Below are positions 11,440-23,689 of a stretch of 64,000 bases of DNA, piece by piece. The stretch is from assembly GCA_002150815.3 (NCBI GenBank), contig NDFF03000367.1, forward strand, positions 124,001 through 188,000. Direction: 5' to 3'. The position numbers and the translations under genes were made by a program. The notes beneath the pieces were generated by a model. That model was given only the letters and a program-made list of their open reading frames with translations. It was not told the DNA's origin and made no database searches. The stretch is from Grammothele lineata (lineage: Eukaryota > Basidiomycota > Agaricomycetes > Polyporales > Polyporaceae). The first letter of the stretch is position 1. Each line of letters starts with the position of its first letter.

Positions 11440-12300
11440 ACAATGGACACAGCAGCGGGCTAGATCTACCTACTCCAAGATAATGCCGTGGATATTCGCA
11501 CTCTCCCTCGCATACCTCGAGCAACTCACCGTTGTCGTCAGTGTACTCCTCCGCTTCTTCGACAATCAAGCCCTTAGCCGTGGTCCTGCCCACGTCGTCC
11601 TCCCGCGATTCGAATGGGAGCCGCCACCGCGCGGGCGCACTCCATCTGCTCCAAGGCGACAACTTACATGACGCATGCTGACCGTCCGCGCATCGCCCCA
11701 CCACCCCACCGCGACCCCGCGCGAGCGCTGGCAGAGCACCCACGCGTGCCAGCGCCCCGCCCCGTTGTCGAGAGAACTGTGCGCAGATCACACAAGGGGG
11801 AGCTTGCGGGCGCAGTGCCTATACCGCCGCCGTCGTCCCTGATGCGAACCGTGCAGTTTTTGGAGGTCGCAACGGAGGGCAGGCTGAACATGCACGTGAG
11901 GACTCTGAAGAGGACGAGCAAGAAATGAGGGCACTTACAGTGTCCGAACTCGTCATGGTGCACACACGTAACAGTGCGTTCCGCGCTTGATCAGGCCCAC
12001 GAGCACCACGATCATGCACCAGTTTTGCTTGAATTGAATGAGGAGTGGCCCGCCTACCAGTCGTGCAAGGGGCGTCTCGAAGTCAACGAGGGTGCCCTCG
12101 GGTAGGGTGAAAGTGATTTACTCACTGTCGAGTAGCAGCGCGGACAGATCCCGCTGGAGGTTGCCCTGGACCTCACAAACGGCAACGCTCAGGCCCATTG
12201 TGTCGACGAGTAGGAAGAACGTGACTGAACACAATGCGGACACGGAAAGGATGTAGTGCAGACTTACTTGTAGCCTCACAGCCGGTCAATACTAGCCTTC
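11440..12300 (-). other. Possible minus-strand gene remnant with membrane segment
   Basis: Two stretches look coding on the minus strand but could not be joined: about 12270-12125, reading ILSVSALCSVTFFLLVDTMG (one hydrophobic segment), and about 11640-11480, reading LPFESREDDVGRTTAKGLIV then an acidic tail. Donor-like GTGAGT near 12123 and GTAAGT near 12286 support introns. No family recognised; it may be a decayed gene. Confidence 0.25.
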
Positions 12301-13284
12301 GACCCCTTCAGTTTTCGACCCCATCTCTCAAAACGAGACGGCGTCAATGTGCGTCGACGATGCAGGCTGCGAGTGTGAAGGAAGCAAGACAGAGGGATGA
12401 AAAGAGGCGGGAAGCAGGGCGACAGACACGGTGGTGAGAGCAGAGTGTCCGAGCGCCAAAAATTGCTCTGCCAGCGTGACAACGGCGCCTGGCCTGGGCG
12501 CTTCGGACTTGTTTGGAATCTCATCGTCCACTCCCGCTCGTTCTTGTCCTTCGCCTTGTCCTCTCACGCACTGCTCCCTGCTGCTGCTCCCCTCGTGTTC
12601 TTGGTGCTTGCGCGGATTGATAAAAGGTATGTCTCTTACTGTTGATTATGTTCTTACCTTATGGCGTGCTTCTTTTCGGCCGACTTGAGTGGCCCACTCA
12701 ATTGCTTGTTCCACGACAAGCCCGAAGCACAGAAACATCGAACACAATTGACGACGATTCGCGATCGCCAATCTTTGGACAAGCCTTGTATTCAGCCCAA
12801 TCACGCTGAGGAGCGGCGGCGGAGTGCCTATCAGAGCTGGTGTGCCCGGTTTACACTGGTATGTGCTTATATCTCATGGCAGTCGTCTACCACCGCTCGT
12901 TCGGCCTACAGCCGTCCATCGACTTGAGCAGCAATTACACGTATGATAGGCAAGTCCCTGTCAATATCACCTGATGCAGCTCCCCGTGGTGTAGTGCACG
13001 CAGACACGATTGTGTGTCGCAATTGGTGTACTACAGACTGAATCCCCCCACAAGTGAGTTTGACCCCCCGCGTAACGAAAGCACTGTCGAAACACCTCAC
13101 CGCATTCTCGCCTGTTGCATGACTGCCCCACCGTGTCGTCTTGCTAGTACATACAAATAGCACCGCGGGCGACATGCATTGCTATCGCTCTGTAAGCGAC
13201 ATTCTATACATTCATTGCATACGTACATCTCTATCTATGTATGTAGTTGATTGTCATGTATGTAAAGTATACTGCTACCGATGT
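12301..13284. other. No supported gene
   Basis: Short frames only, including a plus-strand 88-codon frame at 12661 with no homology I recognise. Nothing else seen. Confidence 0.45.
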
Positions 13285-13428
13285 CAATGATGCATTATGA
13301 ATGACGATCTCGCCCTGTGTAGAGACCTTACCGTGCTTAAGTCCTTGTGGGACTTACGCCCCTTAGCGCCTATTTTAAGCGCGGTAAGTACGTGTAAGGA
13401 CGATAAGGAAAATCCTGGACTCCTGATG
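13285..13428 (-). repeat. TAAG-rich CATCAGG-type repeat, copy 1
   Basis: Aligns with 15190-15325 over about 140 bp, sharing TTATGAATGA, CTATTTTAAG and GGAAAATCCTGGACTCCTGAT. On the minus strand the end reads CATCAGGAGTCCAGG. The interior is rich in TAAG/CTTA words. Confidence 0.75.
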
Positions 13429-13499
13429 CTCGACTCGATGTCAGCACTGCGTCCAGACAGTGATTGGAGAGAAGAGCGTCCCGAATGTTTAATGGTCAT

Positions 13500-13757
13500 T
13501 ACAAGACACAAAAGCGGAAAATACTATGGACAGTGAAGGGAGAGCAGATGGAGGAACCTCAGAGGAGAAAGGTAGGTCCAGAAGGCTGCAGCAGGAGAAT
13601 ACGTCTCCTGCTGGCCCAGAGGCGCGTCTCAGCCTCGTATCTCCTCCCGGCAGCCGGGCGGCTCCTCCGGATGCTGAGAGGAGCCAGATCTCCTCCGCCT
13701 CCTTCATCTCCGGCCGGAGCCCGCGGGAGACTCCGGAGATTTCCCTGTTTCCTGATG
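13500..13757 (-). repeat. CATCAGG-terminated repeat, CTCC/GGAG-rich type, inverted copy
   Basis: Ends TTTCCCTGTTTCCTGATG, the reverse complement of the start of 6513-6770, and matches that copy throughout. Confidence 0.8.
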
Positions 13758-13879
13758 TACCCTCATATAATGAGTACATAGATACATTGGTAGTTCAAAG
13801 CTCCGCGGACAAACTTGATGAAGTTGGCGGACCGTGTCGGCTGGCTGGAAGTTCGAAACGAGCCACACGTGTCTGACAC

Positions 13880-13975
13880 ACGCTGATGACATCATCAGAT
13901 GTTATGCAGTAGTAAGTGCTGTGCGCGAGATCATGAAGTCTCGCTCTGCTGCACGAACATAAGCACTACTGCAAA
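13880..13975 (+). repeat. Dispersed repeat around a GATGACATCATC palindrome, copy 1
   Basis: Contains CTGATGACATCATCA, then GTGCGCGAGATCATGAAG and TCTCGCT. The same order occurs inverted at 25193-25285 with about 75 percent similarity by eye. Confidence 0.55.
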
Positions 13976-15189
13976 CCTACAGTGGCGTACATGGAACTTG
14001 GCGCACGCGCGTTGCATCCACGAGCGCGGCAATGCACCCACAAGCCTGTTGGAGTTAGGCGTTTAGGATCGGATTATCGGACTTTGTATCGGTCTGGTGA
14101 TCGCTTTCTCTTGTTTGTTTACTTTGCTACAGTTGCTTTATCTACCTTGATAATGCCCCTTTTACTAGTTCATTATTACTCTACTTTACATAGCCCTTTG
14201 TATCCCTTGTAGTACTTAATGGCTCCCGCTTGTAGCCTCTCAATCAAGCAGTTTCCGTCTCATCCCCCGCTCGCCCGTATTTCCAACAAAGCCAGTCGCA
14301 GCGGGTGCGGAAGTGATGGCGCCACCAGCGTCACGGTCCTACCATTGAAAGGTCTCGCGGAGGAAAAATGTTTTGGCTTGTTCTGGTTGGACGGGTTGCT
14401 GAGCTGGGTGTAACACTTGCAGGCGAGGCCAGAGTCGAGGAGGTAGGTGACGAGCGCGAAGTTCACGCTAGTTACTAACTCTGCCAGGGAATAAGAGGAA
14501 GTTATATTATTGGACAGCATAAATGTGGGCGTACTAGACTCGGGGCCCGCTGAGGGAGCCTCGGATCAGCGACTAACGTGCATGCGCGAGTAGCTTCTGG
14601 ACAGAAAGTGTGCGCTCTTCTTATGATTGGTCCCGGCCACTGAAGTAGATACGCATCAGACATTTGAAGAGGTGGGCATAGGGAAGAAAGACGCACCCGC
14701 TTGGATGTTCCGTGCGCCGACCTCTGCCGCGACTTCCTCCAGAGCCTTCACCCCAGGGGCCGCTCTTTCTCGTTCCGTTTCCATCCGGGACCAAGAAGGG
14801 CGCGTTCTGGATTCTCAATATGTCAGCTTATGCTTGCAAGAAGCAAAGCCAAGATCACTCACCCTTCTCCCCGGTCTCTCGCCTCTTTTGCTCCTCCACG
14901 TCCGTCCGGATCTTTCCTGCCCTAAGCACGTTGCACGGCGCGAGTGTGATACCATCCGCACGGGCCATTGGGATGATATCTCGCTAGAAGTCGCGTTCCA
15001 GTACGCTCTACGCGCCTTGATATACAACGAACGACGTCTTGCCGTGGTCGCGGGCGTACCGGTTCCCGCTGGAGACAATCCGGGCAGACGGTGGTAATGA
15101 GGAGTTGGAGGGTGCGCAGGAGGACGCGGTGAGTGCAGACTCGGAAGGAGCCCTTTTAATGATCTACTTATCATATTGCTGTCAACTAT
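13976..15189. other. No supported gene; weak open frames
   Basis: A 156-codon plus frame at 14627-15097 and overlapping minus frames show mixed composition, but no domain and no consistent splice chain. The minus frame near 14500-14380 (LAELVTSVNFALVTYLLDSG) looks protein-like but stays isolated. Confidence 0.35.
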
Positions 15190-15325
15190 GTGTTATGAAT
15201 GATGATCTGGTGCCCTGGTCAGCTCTTACCATGCTTAAGCACTTGCAGGCCTTACGCTCCTTAGCGACTATTTTAAGTGCGGTAAGTACGCTTAAGTACG
15301 ATAAGGAAAATCCTGGACTCCTGAT
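15190..15325 (-). repeat. TAAG-rich CATCAGG-type repeat, copy 2
   Basis: Partner of 13285-13428. It ends CTGGACTCCTGATC, one base off the shared terminus. The next 90 bp carry a diverged copy of the 60-bp palindrome. Confidence 0.7.
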
Positions 15326-15352
15326 CAGTGCACATTTCTCCGTTTATTGGTT

Positions 15353-15412
15353 GGGTGCATACTTAGTACTGGTATGCGTCCGTTAGTACGGGTGCGCAAT
15401 CAAAACTAGAGC
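15353..15412. repeat. Diverged copy of the 60-bp palindromic element
   Basis: ACTTAGTACTGGTATGCGTCC followed later by GGTGCGCAAT and AGAGCTGCT matches the palindrome copies at 62449-62507 and 30884-30943 in order, with several substitutions that break the central palindrome. Confidence 0.5.
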
Positions 15413-15414
15413 TG

Positions 15415-15761
15415 CTCGGCTCATGCTCAGCGCTATCTCCCAGTTGTATGGCTCACAGTTTCTGGGTGTTCGGACCTAAATATGATCCATACTCTGATGA
15501 TATCAAGTAGGACGATTATATCACTACATTGAATCATACGCGTTCTGTAACCTTCCTTCTCTCTCTAGCATGCCTTCGGAGCCGTCATCTTCGGCCGTCT
15601 CCTCGTGCCAGCGCAAAGCCCGTCTTCGAGTCTGGCTGGAAAGGCCGTCTTCTCCAGGCTCCTGCCGGAGGGGGGGATCTCCGGCATTCACCAAGTGACG
15701 GAAGAGCTAATCTCCGGAAAGCGCTTTCGGCACGCTCCGGAGATTTCCCTGTTTCCTGATG
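15415..15761 (-). repeat. CATCAGG-terminated repeat, inverted partial copy
   Basis: Reverse complement of the first 350 bp of 7257-7820 and 25803-26345. It ends TTTCCCTGTTTCCTGATG and shares CTCTCTAGCATGCCTTC with them. Confidence 0.8.
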
Positions 15762-16002
15762 CACCACCAATAGGGACGCAAGGGAGACAGTGTCCCCGGT
15801 GCCAACCGCATGCGCAGTTACCTAATGAGAGCGAGGCTCCGCAGGAACGATTTCGTCATGTCTTCTGCGCAAAACTATCTCATTATCTCAGTCCGGGTGT
15901 GCGTTTGTATGTTGAGCGTGGGGCACTAGCATGTTTCGAGTTTGGAAGTGAAGAAATGAGTGAAATAGCTACAATATCCAGATGCAAGCAGATGAAGAGC
16001 CG

Positions 16003-17251
16003 TCAAGCCGATCCACCATCGACCTCCTCCACCGGAAGTGGGTCGTCCACCCACACACCCCAACGTCTCCCCTCCCGAGCTGCATCTAGGCGCATCCTGC
16101 GTACATCGGGGATCCACCTTTCCCATACTTGAACATCTGCTACCGGATGGTCAGAGCGGCGGAGCTGGTCGACGATCCACTCGACATGCTCTGCGAAGCG
16201 CGATAGAATGTTGAGGCGAGAAACTCTTGACGCGTTCTCTGGCAAAACTTTGTGCTGCATGAACAAGTCAACGAACCAATTTGGCGTGCGGATATGAAGC
16301 GATGTGGTATTGGCCTCGTGCGACTCGCTCCCAGCATCTTGAGCAAGGAGTTCGAGCATAACCTGCACGCAGGTCCACCGGCTCATATACTGTAGAACAA
16401 TCTAAGTAAGTCTTGAACATACACTGGTGCAGAGTGCGGGGACCGACACGATGGCTCAGCTCGTATGAGTGTACGTGTATGGTCTTGATGAAGTAGAGGC
16501 GATGTCTGAAAGCGCTAGTGAGCTGCATCGGAAGAGCGCAATGAATAAGGAGTACGAAATAGAAAATCGCTTACGGAGGAGCATGAGATCTCAAGAGGAC
16601 CCCTTTGGGCGAACCTGAACACATCACCATCAGCGTTATGCGCCATTTGTTTTCCGAGTTCACAGTAACACCAAACACACTTACTGAAGGAGTATAACGC
16701 ATCTCCCAGCTTGGTGGCCTCAATAGTTACGCAGATCATCTGCGGATCTCCTTCGAAACGACTGGGGTGTTGGTACACATCGGTGAGAGTGAGCGTGCTC
16801 GCAGGCGCATGGGGGTCTACGAGCGAGCGCGAGCTCCAATCGCGTTCCTGTAGCTCCTCCTCAATGCATTTGATCGCCTGTTCGGTCAACCACGAAAGAC
16901 TTGGCACAATGAGATCGCCCCGGAAGCGGATAGGGAACTGAGAGGCGCGCTCGGGCCTGAATTCAGGCTGAGATGGCTCACATTCGGTGAGCCTGAGAGA
17001 GGCCGTATGGGCATCAGTGGTCGAGGGTATGTTGTAGGGACATCACCTGAAGCGGTGAGAACTGACCCTGTGATAGATCCGCCCCATTCTAGCATAACAT
17101 CCGATAGAGGCTGAGCATCATGATCGTTGGGGATGCCCCGCTGGCCAGGACGCATTGCTTCCGGTCGTATGGCATCGCTTTCCAAATAGGGCCCGAAGGG
17201 TTTCAAGGTGATGTATGATATATGAGAGGCCGGTGGAATGGGCGGAGGCAT
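16003..17251 (-). CDS. Uncharacterised protein, four predicted exons
   Basis: Family not recognised. Proposed exons 17251-17067, 16992-16575, 16522-16475, 16401-16003 give 349 residues in one consistent frame. The first intron has a weak GTCAGT donor; an alternative using a 44-bp intron (GTGAGC at 16981) joins the same frames. The start MPPPIPPASHISY has A at -3. The N-terminal third is Pro/Ser-rich and likely disordered. The middle (RFRGDLIVPSLSWLTEQAIK, then ATKLGDALYSFSKCVWCYCE) looks globular. The C-terminus is charged and alpha-helical (RFAEHVEWIVDQLRR, then a Trp-rich tail). It lies between repeat-rich DNA and a minisatellite. No membrane segments or signal peptide. Confidence 0.55.
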
Positions 17252-17519
17252 GCTGGTAGGTGTTTCTAACAAACGGAGAGGGTGCTACTGCCAGCGAGGT
17301 AAGAGTTTCTCGGTTAAGGTTGTATTAGTAAGGGCGCTAAATGATCATTGGCAGCTCATAGCACAGGCGCCAGCCCACGAATCGAGGTGTCCAGTATAAA
17401 GACTGTTGTCTACAGAATATGCAGGCGTAGTTTGGAGAACGATAAATGTTAAATTCAGCCGAAACATGCCCTGGAGGAGAGAATCTAGCATCCGTGGTGT
17501 TGCCGAGAGACGTAGGTAT

Positions 17520-17612
17520 GATAGGGTGCGGGCAAGTGCGGGCAAGTGCGGGCAAGTGCGGGCAAGTGCGGGCAAGTGCGGGCAAGTGCAGGAAAGTGCG
17601 GGCAAGCGTCAT
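17520..17612. repeat. 10-bp minisatellite GTGCGGGCAA
   Basis: About eight tandem copies of GTGCGGGCAA, the seventh with a G to A change and an AA insertion-like variant. The same word occurs dispersed at 20705-20815 and, on the other strand, at 44689-44752 and 45083. The minus open frame through it (LARTCPH repeats) is a by-product. Confidence 0.9.
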
Positions 17613-18454
17613 GTCAGGTGCCGAACAAAATGCTAGGCGCTAAGTATGGCTTAGAGGGGGCAACCCTCAAATGCAATTGATTTGAAAGACATTTTGAGGC
17701 ATGCAAACACTTGTCGCTTACATCAAGTGCCAGTTGAACGGGAGACGGAATATATCACCTTCCTTAGCAGCTTTAGCAGCATTCAGCACCCCGTTGCTTG
17801 TTTAGTTCTGCAGGCTCAAGCTCAGGATTAAGCCCTCCAATTCGTCGTCCGACAGAGTAACACAGCTGCTACGTCAATCGTAATAGTACCGGCGTATCAT
17901 TCCGTGTATACCTATACTTAGAAGAGTAAAGGTCGCCGCGCATCCCGACCTATGGGTGTTCCATGCGAACCATCGCGCGCATGCGCATCGCTGCATGCGT
18001 TATGAGTCCATGAGTGGAATAAGAAGACTTTCAATGCCGAGCTTTCTCGATGTGTTTATCCTTTCTTTATATAGCCTTGTCAGCGGGGAGGGGCATGTGC
18101 ACAGGTTGTGCTGCGTCCTCGTGTACTTGCGTCACTGATGGTGACTCGGAAAAGGGCTGACAATTTTGACGTAAATCACAACTTGCAGGTGGTCACTCCG
18201 ATAAGAATGCCAACTACTACTAAGAGCTCTATCCCAGTCCTACAGTACTATATACTTGCTGAGTGCAGAGAACACTGGTATCATGGTTGGAAAAGCTTAC
18301 AAGTAGGGGCCAGGGAGACCGAGGGAGACCGGGCGAGCGTTTGTATTCTCATCTCATCCTATTTAGGGAGATGCCGTGTACGATCAAGGGCCAATAACGT
18401 GCGCGGGGCGGGGCGGTAATGTGAATACCCTTGGAGAGTCCCGGGGGAAGCTTG
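17613..18454. other. No supported gene
   Basis: Only short frames; contains the presumed promoter of the gene starting at 18455. Nothing else seen. Confidence 0.45.
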
Positions 18455-20458
18455 ATGGGCGAAGCACTAGCCTTTGACGCTTCCTCACCAAGGGGCGCGT
18501 CGCTCAATCCTCGTACCGTCTCGACGCCAACGCGCCTACGCACTCATCTCGGCAAGGTCGATACTTTTCCCTCATCTACACCGTCTCAATCATCGACGCC
18601 CTTCAAAAGGACTTCTGAAAAGCCTTTCTTGTCCGTCATGGTGAGTAGCTTTACCGTGACAGCTAGGCTTGCGTGTAAACGCCTCACATCCGGTCGCTGC
18701 ACGTAGAATAACCTTGAGCCCGCCTCTCGCCGTTTTGCGTGTATACAAGAACTTGTGTATGAAGTTTGCAACGTGCTTGACGACGACCGCGAGTCTATCA
18801 CAGGAGCTAATCTGCGTCGCACGACTAACCTTGACCTGGTCCACGGAGCTCGCGCCTTCAGGACGCTAAATCGCGCTACAGTAGATATCATATGGCGCGA
18901 ATTGAGAACGGCCGCACCTCTTCTTCACCTTATTGATGCTTTTGATGATGATTCGGTTCGTTTATGGTTATAAGCCCCAGGATCACACTTGCTGATGTAC
19001 ATGGTACTCACGCTATGCTCTACAGGGAGCAGCTATGCCCACGGCCGCCGCAGTTCGCAGATTCAATCACTATGCAAGGGCAATTCAGGAGATCCATATC
19101 ACCTGGCAGGACGGCCAACGTTTTCTCAGTGCCCCGTGGGCCCAGGCCCGAGCTGCGATGGACGCCCCAGACACACGGCCACTCCTCTGGAGGTTGACGC
19201 GCATCCATTTCGATGGACTGCCAGGCCCAGCCATTCGGACGGTCCTTCCACTCGTTCCCAGAGCCGTCACCTATCTTGATGTCAGCGTATCGCATACAAC
19301 CCTTGGGCAGTACAATCAAGACATCCGACTTGCCGCCCAAGACGTGCTATCTTCAATCGTCACCGAAGTGCAGCCCCAAGTCACCTTCTGCTGCGACACT
19401 CTCACAAACCTGAGCACGCTGCTCCTGTTTCGTGACCGTACGTGATCTTCAGTTGACTTGTGCGAGTCTGTGCGTATCTAACGCTGGCTGGCATTCCAAC
19501 AACAGCTCTCTATCTATCTTCAATCCGTAATCTAAGCTTATCCCTGAGCTCACACGAGCAGTGGGACGATCCCATTATTCCTGTTCTTTGTAATCTCCAA
19601 CGGCTCAGCGTCGAGGGCGAGTGCCTAAGCATAGTGCGCTTTTTGTCCACGCAGCGCAACGCCCCCAGGATTTCCCTTGTTGAAGTCATCCCTCGACACT
19701 TCACCCATTCGGATGCACTCATTCATTATTTCCCTCACATGGTCGCATCCCTCAGGCAGCTCACGAATCTTGAGGAGCTCCGCCTTTCTTTTGGTGAGGC
19801 TACGTTTGGGATATCGACCCTTCCAGCGCCACAGCGCCGCATCATCGACCTCGTTGCACCCATCACCCTCAATGAGTTGGCGACGTGTCTCACCACGCTT
19901 GACGTGTCCATGCAGGGCGGGCCGGTAGGACTATCTAACCAGGAGCTCCGCTCAATCTTAGCGGCTCTTCCCAACCTAAGCGTCTTACGCGTTCACTTCC
20001 CTGCGTTAGAGGCACGCTTGGAACATCCATACCCGACCGTCGCTGCCCTCGTTGAGATCGCTGAAGAATTTCCCAAGTTGATGGAGCTCGTCCTTCCCCG
20101 CATTGTCCCGGATGGACCTCCTCCCCAGCAGGCGTCTACCCACACTCTCTCAAGACTCCGTCTGACCCAGTGGGATCATGACGAACGGGAGGGATACTTG
20201 TGGTTTCTGCGAGCAATCTGGGTGCTCTTTACTAACGTCTCATTGATTCCAAACCCCAAACCTTGCCACGCTTTCGAGAAGGGGAATGCAGTCAGAGGAA
20301 GCATTCGCAAGCCGTATGGATCCGGACCGACAGGGCAGATACGGGCGGACATGGAACGGTCGTCTATGTACGCATTGCGATGGTCAAACGTGGCGCACTG
20401 TCATAAAGAATGCATATCTGCGCCGTGCGAGCAATGTGGCGGGTTACTGCTGGCCTAG
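18455..20458 (+). CDS. F-box-like / leucine-rich protein
   Basis: Predicted exons 18455-18640, 18707-18955, 19026-19437, 19506-20458 give 599 residues. Exon 2 carries an F-box-like region (about residues 70-135): CIQELVYEVCNVL, then ARAFRTLNRATVDIIWRELR, matching the common basidiomycete layout 'helix - short gap - ARxF...P.A...LW..L'. Later exons contain degenerate leucine-rich repeats (NLQRLSVEG, NLEELRLSF, NLSVLRVHF, KLMELVLP). Such proteins usually act as substrate receptors of SCF ubiquitin ligases; that is family knowledge. The exon 2 donor is the unusual GTTCGT, also used by the gene at 52124. The C-terminus is uncertain: a 69-bp GTGCTC...GCAG intron at about 20222-20290 would give another ending. 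Confidence 0.62.
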
Positions 20459-20699
20459 TAAACGTAACGTATGCAAACGAGGTTGCGTGTAAGACCAAAA
20501 TGTACTTATCGTAGCTCAGACTCTCAACAGCCATGGCTGACGTTCTCACTTTCTTCGAGCATCTGCCGCAGTGTATGGGCATTTTGATCAGGAACTTAGC
20601 GAACGACTCGTGGCAGAGAGTGTATAAATCTCTGATGAGAAAATGGGCTGGGAATTGCATGGTGTATTATCTTTGCTGGGATTCTACTCTTAATTTATT

Positions 20700-20815
20700 T
20701 AGGTAGCAGGTAGGTGCGGGGACATGGTGGCGGTGCGGGCGGGCACGAACGGCGCCGGGCCGCGGGCCATCAAACCTAGCGATTAGTCATAATGAGGTGC
20801 GGGCAAGTGCGGGCA
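20700..20815. repeat. GTGCGGGC word cluster
   Basis: GTGCGGG(C) recurs five times in about 110 bp, including two adjacent copies of GTGCGGGCAA at 20794-20812, the unit of the minisatellite at 17520. Confidence 0.6.
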
Positions 20816-21119
20816 CAGTTTGCCACCTGTCAACGTTACGAGCTCTGAGGTGTGGCACAAGCTACTAGAAAGCATGTTATAGCGAATCGCTTGAGTTGAT
20901 GTGTACATCAGCAAATTGGCTGCACGTTTGACGATGGTTTGTAACTCGTTATAACATAGAGCAGGCCGTTATAATACTTCATATGTACAGACGTTGAATG
21001 GTGACCGGCCTTTGGTCTTCTAGTACTGATTCTCGTATGGCAATATAATTCCGAATTACAGAACTTCACGGGCAGAACGATCGTGTGGCGGCCATAGTAC
21101 CGCGCTGCCGGTATGACGG

Positions 21120-21345
21120 TGCGTTGTCATCACTCGCGGCGTGTGTGACAGTGCGTCATCATGATTCTGCAGTGGGCGTATGGCCACTCGTGGCCATACG
21201 CGAGTGAGGGTATGCTCACGCGCGACCATACCAGAGGGGCTGAATGATCATGCGCTGCCATTCCCAAGAGACTGATTGACGGCGCGCGACCATCTTTGGC
21301 TGCTTGTACGACCAATTGATGGTCAACTATAGCCTGTTGCGACCA
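21120..21345. repeat. GTATGG/CCATAC and GCGTCATCA word cluster
   Basis: Between these points GTATGG, CCATAC, CACTCG and CGCGCGACCAT recur in both orientations, including GTATGGCCACTCGTGGCCATAC, an imperfect hairpin. No gene seen from 20459 to 21372. Confidence 0.5.
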
Positions 21346-21372
21346 AACACCAAAGCACACCGTATATTCCTA

Positions 21373-22153
21373 CAGCCGTTTGCATAATAGATTGGAGTCT
21401 CGTGTTTCGAACATGATGTTTGTTCCGCGCAAATAATGTCCCAAAAGGGAATGCCGACTCAACACCGCCGAGCAGCCGCCGAGGCCGCCAGTCGCTGCCG
21501 GCGCCGGATCCGCCTTGTACTCACCGCTAAAGTTACACATGAGGAAGGCTGCGCGAGAGACTAGGCCTCATAGAACCCATACGATCACTGAGCCACTTAT
21601 GGCAGTGCCACATAAACTAGGCTCAGTGCGAAGTTGCGTAAACGTGCTCATATTATAGAACTGCCAGTGGGTGCCACTCGAAGTACTAGTACCGCTGGCA
21701 GGAAATCGGACTGCCTGACCTGGCTTGAAACGGATTTGAAGCACCATAATACTTACGCTGCATGTTTAAAAAGCCAGTGCGAGGCCAAGCGCTCAGCTCC
21801 CTCAGGCTCTCGCAAGTACACTGCACAACCGAGTCCCTTTCTTGATTCGACTCAGATACTTACTCAACGAGTTACGAGAGAACATTCAAGAGTCTTGAGG
21901 AATCCCCTGAAACCCATGCTTTCTTCTATCAAGTTCTCGTACACTCAGTAATCAGCGAGCGGTCTCAGGCATAGCATTTGGGCGCAAAAAGTTATTGAAG
22001 GCGACGTGAAGGGCGGAGTAGGGAGAATTGCCGGTGGAGGAGTGATGTACGCGACCGATACGGATCACGTCGGCATACCTTTTGTGGCTTTGTTGGCGCC
22101 AAGCGAACATCGTGTTCGAAACACGAGACTCCAATCTATTATGCAAACGGCTG
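21373..22153 (+). mobile_element. TA-flanked MITE, empty-site copy (781 bp)
   Basis: Terminal inverted repeats of about 45 bp begin CAGCCGTTTGCATAATAG and end with the complement. Flanking TA at 21371-21372 and 22154-22155 is a target duplication, as made by Tc1/mariner-group elements. There is no transposase: the 105-codon frame inside is identical to one in the copy at 55928-56934 and has no catalytic motif, so the element looks non-autonomous. Near-identity to that copy implies recent movement. Confidence 0.88.
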
Positions 22154-22199
22154 TAGGTGCTGATTGACCATTCGGAGGGGCGCGAATTATAGTCGTCCG

Positions 22200-23560
22200 A
22201 AAACAGCGGTATATTGGTAGTACCCGTAAGATAGAACAGGATAAGCAACGCTACAATACGCGACTAGGGATTACGGTACACTCTGCAACCATGGCCTCAC
22301 CCGATGCCCAGCCGCGCCCGCATAGCGCGGGACAATGCAGAAGTCCGGTTCCTACATACCGGCACCGCGGCTGAACACCTGAATGCTCTCAGCATCTTCG
22401 ACGCGGTGGAGTACGTCGGCGGCGGCGCTTCGGACGGAGTTGCGGCGGTGAAGGGCAGGGTGTGGCCCTGCTCACGCCCGAGCACGCTTGCGTGATGCGC
22501 GCGAAAGAGCGTGAGCACTTCGTCGATGCCGCGCCGAGGATCCGGGTCCCTGCCAGCGAGCTCACCGTCGAAACCACAATCGGAGTTGCCTGTGGTCGTA
22601 GCGATGTTCACGACGGTCGATGTAGGCTATTTCGGAGCCTCGGGGCGGTCGCTACTGCGGGAGCGATGTCAGCGCGGCCCGCACGGCCCGCTCCGACAAG
22701 TGTTGAGTCGAACGAATATGAACACCGGAAAAGCATGTGTGCGGTGAGGGTACTTACCAGAATACCCAATACCGTGAGTAGTTGACACCGGACGGCGTCC
22801 AAATAATAATGCAGGATATGCATCACATTGGATCAGCTTAGATGACACCAGAGGAATTTCCGCGACGCACCATTGTAAGGGGCAGCGTTGAGTCGAGAAC
22901 TGCAGATACGAATGAGGATGAGGCAATGATGAAGTAGATGAAAGACATCGGTAAGTATGCGTATGGCCCGAAGATGACTGGGGTGTAGCACGCACGTAGA
23001 TATGAGGTGAGCGAATCCAAGTCGCGCAGGAAGCCTGCTTGGTGCGCGCGAGCGGTGGAGGAATGATTAAATGGATACCTGGAAATGGAACAACCTACGA
23101 CGTATATATGCGCTATTGCAAGCACTTTGACACTCGTGGGGCGGGCGGGGAGAATGTGGGCACGAGTCGCGGGGGTGCGTCCGATGCGCTCAGCAGAGAT
23201 TCAAACGAACGCCCACTGCAATATCCGCGCATATAGTCAACTTAGAAAGAATATCACTCACCAGCTACCCTCAAAACTGTCCAACTAGCATGATCAAGCG
23301 TGTGATAACCAAGCACTCGTCGAGTTGTTGAAAAGGACAGAGGCCAGTGAGCGAATATCGGGTATCAGAGACGGGTGTACATACTCGTCGACAGAGAAGT
23401 GGGCTGACGTACCACAAAGACTTGGCATGGGCAAAGCAAAGAAGCGGCGCCAAAGCGGGAGAGGCGGCGAGAAGCCGGGGGTCACAGGGCGGGGGCCAGC
23501 TGGGGCAGTTCATGAAAGGCGAAGGCAAAGTGTCAAGTGAGGGTCGAGTGCACTTGAGGA
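22200..23560 (-). other. Possible minus-strand gene remnant, membrane-like segment
   Basis: Minus-strand segments with protein-like composition: about 23050-22873, reading GFLRDLDSLTSYLRACYTPV then two hydrophobic stretches (SFIYFIIASSSFVSAV); about 22800-22750, reading DAVRCQLLTVLGIL before a GTAAGT donor; and 22611-22297, hydrophilic. They may be exons of one membrane protein, but I could not find a consistent chain or a start. No family recognised. Confidence 0.25.
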
Positions 23561-23689
23561 TATTTATATATCTGTGGGCAGGCAGGGTGGACGCGTCAGG
23601 GCGAAGGGCTTCAGGCTGGAGATCGAGGACATGAGCGAAGAGGAGGGCGAAGAAGGCAGAGGAAGGGCACTTGGATGATACGATGATGA

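Noticed and set aside
17337..17612. Minus open frames of about 90 codons with LARTCPH repeats
   Set aside because: They are read through the 10-bp minisatellite; a 10-bp unit shifts frame each copy and is open only because it lacks stop triplets.
21634..21951. 105-codon frame in the TA-flanked MITE as a transposase
   Set aside because: Identical only because the element copies are identical; no DD(E/D) motif or helix-turn-helix, and far too short.
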